From Ilumatobacteraceae bacterium (lineage in GTDB: Bacteria; Actinomycetota; Acidimicrobiia; Acidimicrobiales; Ilumatobacteraceae), in NCBI GenBank assembly GCA_021741795.1, contig JAIOXC010000003.1:1-30546 (forward strand): 30,546 nt of DNA, written 5' to 3'. Made by a program: the position numbers and the translations under genes. The notes under the pieces were generated by a model. That model saw nothing but the letters and a program-made list of their open reading frames with translations, was not told the origin of the DNA and ran no database searches. The stretch's first letter is position 1. Each line of letters begins with the position of its first letter. Below, piece after piece: positions 24,550 through 30,546 of the stretch.

Positions 24550-25680
24550 CTATTCGCCAACAGTGGCAAGTGGCGCACCAATTTCAAACTTGGTGAACTC
24601 TTCGCCTGTGTCCTCATGATCTTCAAATTGGATGACATCCATTTCTTCAAAGCGATGACGCAGCCACTTGTCGTTGCGATCCAGCAAACCCAACTTTTTG
24701 CAGTTAGGAACAATCTTGGCAAACAACAACTGCTGGAAGAACTTGCGAGTTGGGTCGTTGATCGTGATTGGCACAACATCACGTGGCTTGACACCCATGC
24801 GCTCCCAAACTTCTTGTTGCAAGAATCGGTCACGCATGCGAATGCTTGCTTCAAAAGCAAACTCTTGGCGATCTTTGATCTCTGCATCGGTCATGTCCTC
24901 GTATGCCTCTTTGAGGCTGAGCACGCCGAATGCAACGTGTCGTGCTTCGTCACTCATGACATAGCGCAACAACTTCTTGAGCAATGGCTCACCCGTGAGC
25001 TCGTGCAAGTAACCGAATGCTGCAAGTGCGAGACCTTCGATCATGATCTGCATACCCAGGTACGTCATGTCCCAACGACTGTCCTTGATGATGTCGTCCA
25101 ACAACATCTTCAAGTGTGCATTGACTGGATACATGCCGCCCATTTTTTCGTCAAGGTAACGCGCGAAAACTTCAACGTGACGAGCCTCGTCCACTACTTG
25201 GGTGCTGGCATACAACTTTGCGTCGTACCAAGGGACTGTCTCCACGATTTTTGCTGTGCAAATGAGTGCACCCTGCTCGCCGTGCAAAAACTGCGACAGC
25301 GTCCATCGACGCGACTCGATACCAAACTCCAACCATTCTTTATCATTCCATTTCGCGAGCGGAGTATTTGCATACAGCGAAGGATCAATGCCACTGCCGA
25401 TGAGCAGTTGGTCTGCAGTAATTGTTTTCTCGATGTCAACTGACGTGCTCCAGTCGAGATCAGTTGAACCATTCCATTGACCAGTCTTGGCTTTTTCGTA
25501 CAACTTGCGAAGTTGCGGACGAGCAAGTGAATAGTCCCAAGTGAAGATGGTGTCGCCACCGCCCTTGACACTGTGTTGCACTTCGTTCGGATCGGTATTA
25601 CATACACTGAGAATTGCCTCAATGTCATTGATCTCTGAACGACCGATGATTTCCTCGTTGCTGGCGTGGCTAATAGTCAT
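24550..25680 (-). CDS. Ferritin-like (R2-type) diiron protein
   Basis: The 376-residue, largely helical protein carries a complete carboxylate-bridged diiron ligand set in two pairs: E135 (LHGEQGAL), E165/H168 (DEARHVEV), E215 (MIEGLALA) and E245/H248 (DEARHVAFG). This matches ribonucleotide-reductase-R2-like, AurF-like and acyl-desaturase-like oxygenases; the exact subfamily and reaction are not clear. There is no radical-bearing Tyr assignment I can defend and no membrane helix. The ATG at 25680 is chosen because GGGG lies just upstream and the sequence beyond it looks non-coding. A TAGGCT box seven bases before the ATG offers an alternative, leaderless reading. It heads the operon with dapA. 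Confidence 0.8.
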   Translation of the reverse strand: MTISHASNEEIIGRSEINDIEAILSVCNTDPNEVQHSVKGGGDTIFTWDYSLARPQLRKLYEKAKTGQWNGSTDLDWSTSVDIEKTITADQLLIGSGIDPSLYANTPLAKWNDKEWLEFGIESRRWTLSQFLHGEQGALICTAKIVETVPWYDAKLYASTQVVDEARHVEVFARYLDEKMGGMYPVNAHLKMLLDDIIKDSRWDMTYLGMQIMIEGLALAAFGYLHELTGEPLLKKLLRYVMSDEARHVAFGVLSLKEAYEDMTDAEIKDRQEFAFEASIRMRDRFLQQEVWERMGVKPRDVVPITINDPTRKFFQQLLFAKIVPNCKKLGLLDRNDKWLRHRFEEMDVIQFEDHEDTGEEFTKFEIGAPLATVGE

Positions 25681-25714
25681 GCCCCACAGCCTATGACACA
25701 GCCCGAGGCTCAAC

Positions 25715-25734
25715 TAGTGTTGGGCCAACCACTA
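25715..25734. promoter_or_regulatory. Dyad between the diiron gene and the ABC importer operon
   Basis: TAGTGTTGG (25715-25723) pairs with CCAAC and CACTA (25725-25734) around a central G, with one bulged C. It sits 19 bases before the start of the receptor gene and 35 bases before the divergent diiron gene, a position suited to an operator serving one or both genes. Confidence 0.4.
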
Positions 25735-25752
25735 TCGAAAGGTTCATAATTT

Positions 25753-26655
25753 ATGCGTAAATCAGCCAACAAGCGTGCCCTTCTTGCCCTCGTGGCAATC
25801 GGGTCCCTTACTTTGGGCGCCTGCGGAAGCAGCGATTCGTCGTCCGACACCACTGCCGACACCACTGCCGCCGCTGCAGTATCAAGCGGAACTGGCAACG
25901 AATGCACCGCCGGAAAAACTCTGACCGAAGGAACACTGACTATCGGTACGGGCAACCCAGCGTTCTCGCCATGGGTCGAAAATGACGCGCCAGAATCTGG
26001 CGAAGGCTTTGAAGCAGCAGTTGCCTATGCAGTTGCAACAGCAATGGGTTTTGATGCAGCAAATGTTGCTTGGGTTCGCACAAGTTTTGATGAAGCCGTA
26101 CAACCCGGAGCAAAAAACTTTGACTTCAACTTGCAGCAGTACTCGATCACTGACGAGCGCAAGCAGACAGTTTCGTTTAGCGACTCCTACTATTCGACCA
26201 ATCAAGCAATTGTTGGATACGCCGACTCTGCCGCTGCAGGTGCAACAACACTCGAGGCTCTGAAGGCTCTCAAGTTTGGCGTGCAGTCCGGCACCACCAG
26301 CTTGCAATTTCTCATCGACAACATCGCTCCAACAACAGAGCCTTACGTCTATGACGACAACGCTGCAGCAAAAGCAGCGCTTGAGGCCAAGCAGATTGAC
26401 GCAATCGTTGTCGACTTGCCAACAGCGCTCTACATCAGTGCTGTCGAAATTGAAGGCTCAACCGTAATCGGACAATTTCCTGCCGGTGAAGGCACCGAGG
26501 CTGACCAATTTGGATTGGTCTTCGACCTTGACAATCCGCTTGTCGATTGTGTCAACGTGGCTTTGACAGCGATGAAAGATTCGGGCGAACTTGCTGCCAT
26601 CGTGCAGACATGGCTGTCCGACAATCTCAAGGCACCAGTCATCAGCCTCGGCTAA
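25753..26655 (+). CDS. ABC importer substrate-binding lipoprotein, polar amino acid type
   Basis: The 300-residue product has a lipoprotein leader with lipobox LGAC (C24), then a Ser/Asp/Thr/Ala-rich linker. The SBP_bac_3 periplasmic-binding fold follows: TLTEGTLTIGTGNPAFSPWV at its start, NFDFNLQQYSITDERKQTVSFSDSYY as the signature segment, and LKFGVQSGTTSLQF for the second lobe. It should capture a polar amino acid outside the membrane and deliver it to the permease encoded next. GAAAGG (25737-25742) lies ten bases before the ATG. The permease frame continues from its TAA without a shift. The specific amino acid cannot be told. Confidence 0.92.
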   Translation: MRKSANKRALLALVAIGSLTLGACGSSDSSSDTTADTTAAAAVSSGTGNECTAGKTLTEGTLTIGTGNPAFSPWVENDAPESGEGFEAAVAYAVATAMGFDAANVAWVRTSFDEAVQPGAKNFDFNLQQYSITDERKQTVSFSDSYYSTNQAIVGYADSAAAGATTLEALKALKFGVQSGTTSLQFLIDNIAPTTEPYVYDDNAAAKAALEAKQIDAIVVDLPTALYISAVEIEGSTVIGQFPAGEGTEADQFGLVFDLDNPLVDCVNVALTAMKDSGELAAIVQTWLSDNLKAPVISLG

Positions 26656-26757
26656 GGACTACGTACGCAACTTCAAACCGAACGAAAAGAGTTTGAGCGA
26701 CGGCAGCGCCGGCGCAGCAACACCATTGCTGCACTGAGCACTGCCGTCGTTGTTGCG

Positions 26758-27498
26758 TTGGTCGTATTACTTGTTCCGCGTATGCCGCGCTGGGACAGGG
26801 TGAAGAAATCATTTTTTGATTGGGAACGTCTCACCGACTCATTTCCCCGACTTCTCGACGCCTTTGTGCTCGACATCAAAATCTTTGCGTGGACAACTCC
26901 GTGCATCTTGATCGTTGCGGTATTGATTGCTATCGCCCGCAGTACGCGCGCACCAGCGCTGTTTCCCGTGCGCATCTTCGTTATCGCGTACACCGACATC
27001 ATGCGTGGTGTGCCAGTGATCTTGTGGATCTATCTCGTTGGGTTTGGTGTGCCAGGAATCGGTCTTGAGCGTCCGTGGAACTCGCCCTTAATCTGGGGAT
27101 CGGTCGCACTCGGAATGACATATAGCGCGTACGTTGCAGAAGTCTTTCGTGCAGGCATCGAGAGCGTGCACGAAAGTCAACGGGCTGCTGCTCGATCACT
27201 TGGGCTTTCGAGTGCGCAAACCATGCGCCATGTCATCTTGCCCCAAGCAATTCGGCGCGTTGTCCCCCCGCTCATGAATGACATGGTCAGTTTGCAAAAA
27301 GACGTCGCACTCGTGAGTCTGATTGGCCCGATCGAAATCCTGCGTCAAGCTGGTATTGACAAAGCCAAATTTGCAAACTTCACACCGTTTGTAGGCGCTG
27401 CACTGATCTTTCTTGCAATCACCATTCCACTCACTCGCTTAACCGACTGGTTGCTCACTCGTGAACGCGACCGCACAGGAGCGAGCAAAGTCAGATGA
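26758..27498 (+). CDS. Polar amino acid ABC transporter permease; true start uncertain and probably upstream
   Basis: The product is a His/Glu/Gln/Arg/opine-type permease with a FFDWERL segment, several membrane helices and the EAA loop ARSLGLSSAQTMRHVILPQA that docks on the ATPase. The first standard start codon in frame is TTG at 26758, which cuts into the first membrane helix. The same frame is open upstream to the TAA of the receptor gene (26653-26655). It encodes a basic stretch ERKEFERRQRRRSNT and then TIAALSTAVVVALVV, exactly what these permeases usually have before and in helix 1. No ATG, GTG or TTG exists in that part; ATT at 26725 and CTG at 26734 are the only near-start codons. Coordinates here give the minimal reading. 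Confidence 0.85.
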   Translation: MVVLLVPRMPRWDRVKKSFFDWERLTDSFPRLLDAFVLDIKIFAWTTPCILIVAVLIAIARSTRAPALFPVRIFVIAYTDIMRGVPVILWIYLVGFGVPGIGLERPWNSPLIWGSVALGMTYSAYVAEVFRAGIESVHESQRAAARSLGLSSAQTMRHVILPQAIRRVVPPLMNDMVSLQKDVALVSLIGPIEILRQAGIDKAKFANFTPFVGAALIFLAITIPLTRLTDWLLTRERDRTGASKVR

Positions 27499-28247
27499 AC
27501 GCGAAGCTCACCCTCAACTCTGTCTCCAAATCGTTTGGTGATAATCAGGTGTTGCGCGACATCAGCCTGACGATCAACACGGGAGAAGTTGTCTCATTCA
27601 TCGGTGCTAGTGGCTCTGGAAAAACAACTCTATTGCGCTGCATCAACTTGCTCGAAACCGTTGACAACGGAAGCATTCACTTGGGTGACACAGACATCAC
27701 CGCCGTTGGGCTTGACGCCAACCCCATCCGTCGCCGCATCGGCATTGTGTTTCAAAGTTTCAATCTGTTTCCACACCTGAGCATTCGACGTAATGTCACG
27801 CTTGCACTCACCGAAGTTTTAGACATGTCTTCTGACGAAGCAAACGAGACTGCATCCAATCTGCTCGCACGATTCGGATTATCGGACAAAATTGACTCAT
27901 ACCCCGACAGACTCTCTGGCGGTCAGCAACAACGTGTGGCAATAGCTCGAGCGCTTGCACTCAACCCCGAAGTGTTGCTGCTCGACGAAATCACCTCGGC
28001 TCTTGACCCCGAGTTGGTGGGAGAAGTACTCGACGTTGTGCGCGAACTCAAAGGCAGTGACATCACACTGTTGCTTGCCACACACGAGATGGGTTTTGCT
28101 CGCGAGATTAGTGACCGCGTGTGTTTTCTTGCCGACGGTGTGGTGGCCGAGATGGGCCAACCAGAACAAATCTTTTCTCACCCGACAGACCCTCGTACAC
28201 AACAATTTTTGCAACGCGTGATTGCTGCCGGCCGCTTGCGCGGCTAG
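27495..28247 (+). CDS. Polar amino acid ABC transporter ATP-binding protein (GlnQ/HisP type)
   Basis: The 250-residue ATPase has Walker A GASGSGKTT (37-45), Q-loop VFQSFNLFPHLS, signature LSGGQQQ (140-146), Walker B VLLLDE (160-165), D-loop SALDPE and switch His in ATHEMGF. The FQSFNLFPHLS segment is characteristic of amino-acid importers. Its ATG overlaps the permease stop as ATGA, so translation is coupled. Together with the two preceding genes it makes a complete ATP-driven importer; the family assignment is firm, the substrate is not. One slight oddity is Ile rather than Pro/Ala after DE in Walker B (LLDEITSALD). Confidence 0.95.
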   Translation: MNAKLTLNSVSKSFGDNQVLRDISLTINTGEVVSFIGASGSGKTTLLRCINLLETVDNGSIHLGDTDITAVGLDANPIRRRIGIVFQSFNLFPHLSIRRNVTLALTEVLDMSSDEANETASNLLARFGLSDKIDSYPDRLSGGQQQRVAIARALALNPEVLLLDEITSALDPELVGEVLDVVRELKGSDITLLLATHEMGFAREISDRVCFLADGVVAEMGQPEQIFSHPTDPRTQQFLQRVIAAGRLRG

Positions 28248-28282
28248 CACTTTTCTACAGTCAATACGTCAGTCGTGAGAAA

Positions 28283-29911
28283 TCAGGCGTCTGGCAAGAC
28301 ATAGTCGGCAAACTGCTCGCGCAATGTCTTTTTTGAAAACTTGCCAACGCTCGTCTTTGGCACTTCATCAATAAACACCACGTCGTCGGGCACTTGCCAC
28401 TTGGCTAGGCGTGGGCGCACATAGTCGAGCACTTCTGCCTTGGTCAGTGTCTCGCCGGGGTTGAGCACTACGCATGCAAGCGGACGCTCTGACCACTTTG
28501 GATGAGTCACGCCAACTACAGCGGCTTCCTTAATCTTTGGATGCGACATCAATTCATTTTCAATCTCGACTGATGAGATCCACTCGCCACCAGACTTGAT
28601 CAAGTCTTTGGTGCGATCGACCAGTCGAATGCGACCCTTTGGGTCCACCGATGCAACGTCGCCCGTGCGCAACCAACCGTCTGCTGTAAAGCTCTCGCCA
28701 GCACGAGCATCGTCGTAATACGTAGAAGCAATCCAGTTTCCACTGCACTGCAGTTCGCCACTTGTTTCGCCGTCCCATGCAACCGGATCAGTTGTGCCTG
28801 GCACGACCACTCGTGCGTCAACACCAAAAGCAATTTGTCCGACAGTCGTTCGCAAATCAGCTTGCTCGGATTGTGGAAGCAACTGATCTGCCGCCGAAAG
28901 CATGCACACTGCGGCGATCGGACTTGTTTCTGTCATGCCCCACGCTTGCAAAATTGGCAAGCCAGTCTGTTCGCGATATCCCTCGCTCAATGCTTTTGGA
29001 ACAGCCGAACCACCGCACGGAATTGCGCGCAACGAAGATGTGTCGCGACCCTTCAACTCTGGCAACACTGCCATCCAGATTGTTGGTACACCCGCAGCAA
29101 CCGTCACCTTTTCTTCAACGATCAAATTGGCAATTGCTTTGCCCGACAAATCCGGGCCAGGCATGACCAACGTTGCTCCTGCGGCAACTGCTGCGTGAGC
29201 AAGACCCCACGCGTTGGCGTGGAACATTGGAACAACCGGCAAAATGATGTCGCTTTCGCGAGCACCAAGCGAATCTGCGGTCATTGCACCAAATGTGTGC
29301 AAGTACGTCGATCGATGACTGTAGACAACGCCTTTTGGATTGCCCGTCGTGCCACTCGTGTAACACATGCTTGCCGCCAAGTTTTCGTCAGTGATGTTGA
29401 ACTCGACACCAGGTGTGCCCTTCAACAGCGCCTCATAGTCGTGCAACTCGAAACCCTTGACAGAATCTGGAACATCGCCCTTTCCGTCATCCATAATCAC
29501 TAAGTGCTTGACAGTGGTGAATGTTGGCAACAGTGGCGCGATCAAACCAAATAGCGAACGATCGATGAAGATCACTTCGTCTTCTGCGTGATTGGCGATA
29601 TAGGTGAGTTGCTCTGGAAAGAGACGGATGTTGAGCGTGTGTGAAACACGGCCGGTGCATGGTGGAGCAAAGTACAACTCGAGGTGGCGCGCCGTGTTCC
29701 ATGCAAATGTCGCAACGCGACCATCTTTACTAATGCCCAACTTGTCAAGTACTCCGCCGAGTTGGCGCGTGCGCGCAGCCCACTCGCCATATGTAGTGCG
29801 CTCTCGACCAGTGGCAGTTGCTGTGATGATCTGCTTGTCGCTGTGATATTTCTCTGCACGCTCAAACAAATGCACCAGCGTGAGTGGTGTCTCTTGCATT
29901 AAACCCTTCAT
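28283..29911 (-). CDS. Fatty-acyl-CoA synthetase (AMP-forming, FadD-like)
   Basis: The product has about 542 residues and belongs to the ANL superfamily; it activates a carboxylic acid with ATP and CoA. Motifs: the phosphate-binding loop YTSGTTGNPKGV, the A5 segment QAWGMTETSP, the hinge region WLRTGDVASVDPKGRIRLVDR, and the C-terminal catalytic Lys context TSVGKFSKK. The sequence is closest to medium/long-chain acyl-CoA ligases, including those annotated as methylmercaptopropionate-CoA ligases, so chain length is open. GGAGG ends four bases before the ATG at 29911; an ATG at 29899 with AAGGG upstream is a rival start. It converges on the importer operon with a 35-bp gap that has no clear terminator. 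Confidence 0.92.
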   Translation of the reverse strand: MKGLMQETPLTLVHLFERAEKYHSDKQIITATATGRERTTYGEWAARTRQLGGVLDKLGISKDGRVATFAWNTARHLELYFAPPCTGRVSHTLNIRLFPEQLTYIANHAEDEVIFIDRSLFGLIAPLLPTFTTVKHLVIMDDGKGDVPDSVKGFELHDYEALLKGTPGVEFNITDENLAASMCYTSGTTGNPKGVVYSHRSTYLHTFGAMTADSLGARESDIILPVVPMFHANAWGLAHAAVAAGATLVMPGPDLSGKAIANLIVEEKVTVAAGVPTIWMAVLPELKGRDTSSLRAIPCGGSAVPKALSEGYREQTGLPILQAWGMTETSPIAAVCMLSAADQLLPQSEQADLRTTVGQIAFGVDARVVVPGTTDPVAWDGETSGELQCSGNWIASTYYDDARAGESFTADGWLRTGDVASVDPKGRIRLVDRTKDLIKSGGEWISSVEIENELMSHPKIKEAAVVGVTHPKWSERPLACVVLNPGETLTKAEVLDYVRPRLAKWQVPDDVVFIDEVPKTSVGKFSKKTLREQFADYVLPDA

Positions 29912-29942
29912 AACCCTCCAGTATTTTGTGTTCCACATCTTT

Positions 29943-29960
29943 TAACTTCTTATCAAGTTA
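29943..29960. promoter_or_regulatory. Inverted repeat in the divergent region before acyl-CoA synthetase
   Basis: TAACTT (29943-29948) and AAGTTA (29955-29960) are exact complements with a six-base spacer. They lie between the divergent starts at 29911 and 29984. The size fits a dimeric repressor such as a TetR- or GntR-type lipid regulator, but no regulator gene is in the window. Confidence 0.35.
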
Positions 29961-29970
29961 GCAACTCCGC

Positions 29971-29984
29971 TAGATTGCTAGAAA
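29971..29984 (+). promoter_or_regulatory. Leaderless-type -10 box before the VTT-domain gene
   Basis: TAGATT (29971-29976) is followed by seven bases and then the ATG at 29984, matching TANNNT-N6/7-ATG. No Shine-Dalgarno sequence is seen. The -35 region is weak. Confidence 0.35.
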
Positions 29985-30546
29985 TGCGAAAAGCGGTGCT
30001 CACTCTTACAACGCTGTTATTTGTCATCGGCACCATTGGCAGCAACATTGGACCCGCCTTGGTGGACGAAAACCCCCGGCTCGTACTTCTCTTGAGTTCG
30101 CGCAATCGAAATCTCTTTGGCTCCGTGCCCTACATCGACTTAACTTCGTACATCGCAATTGGTTTCCCACGCGTACTCATCGCTGGAATTGCCCTCTATC
30201 TCGTGGGCCGCTGGTACGGAGCGAAGGCGCTCGGTTGGGTCGAAGGCAACATGGGCGAACTACCTGCGATTTATCGCTGGACAGAAAATGCTGTGGAGAA
30301 GGCCGGCAGTGTGGCCCTTGTGCTCATGCCCGGCAGCAATATCGTTTGCTTATTGCTCGGCCACAAACGGATGAGCCCGAAGCGTTTCGTGCCGCTTCTG
30401 TGCATTGGTATCGCGATAAAACTCGCGGTCTTATGGCGCGGTGGCCAGATCTTTGCCGAAGAAATCAAGTCGTTTCTGAATTACATCGAAAAGTATCAGT
30501 GGTATGTAGTGATGGCACTGTTTGCACTGTCCATGCTCCAGTCGGT
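29984..30546 (+). CDS. VTT/DedA-type (SNARE-associated-like) membrane protein, 3' truncated by window edge
   Basis: From the ATG at 29984 the frame is open to the end of the window (187 complete codons). The start is a hydrophobic helix (VLTLTTLLFVIGTIG) followed by PALVDENPRLVLLLSSRNRN, a segment common to actinobacterial DedA-like proteins. Further on come an amphipathic region, GRWYGAKALGW, EKAGSVALVLMPGSNIVCLLLG (the re-entrant-loop area), and another helix at the edge. Family members move lipids or lipid carriers across the membrane or support proton-driven transport; the exact role is unclear here. It is divergent from the acyl-CoA synthetase gene, and a shared lipid link is only suggestive. 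Confidence 0.75.
   Translation, partial: MRKAVLTLTTLLFVIGTIGSNIGPALVDENPRLVLLLSSRNRNLFGSVPYIDLTSYIAIGFPRVLIAGIALYLVGRWYGAKALGWVEGNMGELPAIYRWTENAVEKAGSVALVLMPGSNIVCLLLGHKRMSPKRFVPLLCIGIAIKLAVLWRGGQIFAEEIKSFLNYIEKYQWYVVMALFALSMLQS

Noticed and set aside
24616..25443. 275-codon plus-strand open frame
   Set aside because: It is antisense to the diiron protein gene, which has all its metal ligands; composition is typical of a mirror frame.
28248..28282. CAGTC direct repeat between the convergent importer and acyl-CoA synthetase genes
   Set aside because: Five-base copies in a short gap are expected by chance and form no hairpin.

Overview
The window looks like a chromosomal segment of a free-living actinobacterium with roughly balanced base composition. 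The best guess is a planktonic or freshwater member of Acidimicrobiia. Three things support this. The gene order dapA, rnj (RNase J), ftsK, rimO, pgsA, cinA is a typical actinobacterial core block. Secreted proteins carry small Cys/Lys-rich modules and Thr-rich linkers often met in such genomes. Several genes appear to start leaderless or at GTG/TTG. The lineage is inferred from gene content, not from a marker comparison. I see no rRNA, tRNA, CRISPR array, transposase or phage gene. Coding density is very high: no gap exceeds 300 bases, and the longest (11593-11788) is a regulatory region rich in repeats.

Layout. Bases 1-5.3 kb hold envelope and secreted functions: a truncated PAP2-type phosphatase, two unrelated exported metallopeptidases facing each other, a PhyH-type dioxygenase and an exported Ig-like protein with a Thr-rich linker. 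Bases 5.4-10.1 kb are metabolic: a hotdog-fold MaoC-like protein, class I fructose-bisphosphate aldolase, a Rieske oxygenase alpha subunit and an alkylsulfatase-like metallo-beta-lactamase. Bases 10.2-13.7 kb run on the minus strand: a membrane-anchored multicopper oxidase fused to an N-terminal cupredoxin, and an ATGA-coupled trio (pentapeptide-repeat lipoprotein, methyltransferase, HutD/Ves protein). Bases 13.8-15.4 kb hold a coupled pair: a DDAH-like amidinohydrolase and an SDR dehydrogenase.

Bases 15.4-25.7 kb are the conserved minus-strand block. In transcription order it runs: ferritin-like diiron protein, dapA, rnj, ftsK, an SMP-30/gluconolactonase-like gene, rimO, pgsA, cinA. It covers lysine and cell-wall precursor synthesis, RNA decay, chromosome segregation, ribosome modification and phospholipid synthesis. 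Bases 25.7-28.2 kb encode a polar amino acid ABC importer (lipoprotein receptor, permease, ATPase). The window closes with a fatty-acyl-CoA synthetase and a truncated VTT/DedA-type membrane protein.

The observations I consider least ordinary are these. The permease reading frame continues straight from the TAA of the receptor gene with no standard start codon before its first membrane helix. Three exact-period 15-bp palindromic units fill most of the rnj-ftsK gap. A near-perfect 27-bp palindrome and 21-bp-spaced direct repeats lie upstream of the cupredoxin-multicopper oxidase fusion. A three-gene coupled operon of unusual composition begins with a pentapeptide-repeat lipoprotein. I did not find a complete gene system that I can call undescribed with confidence.
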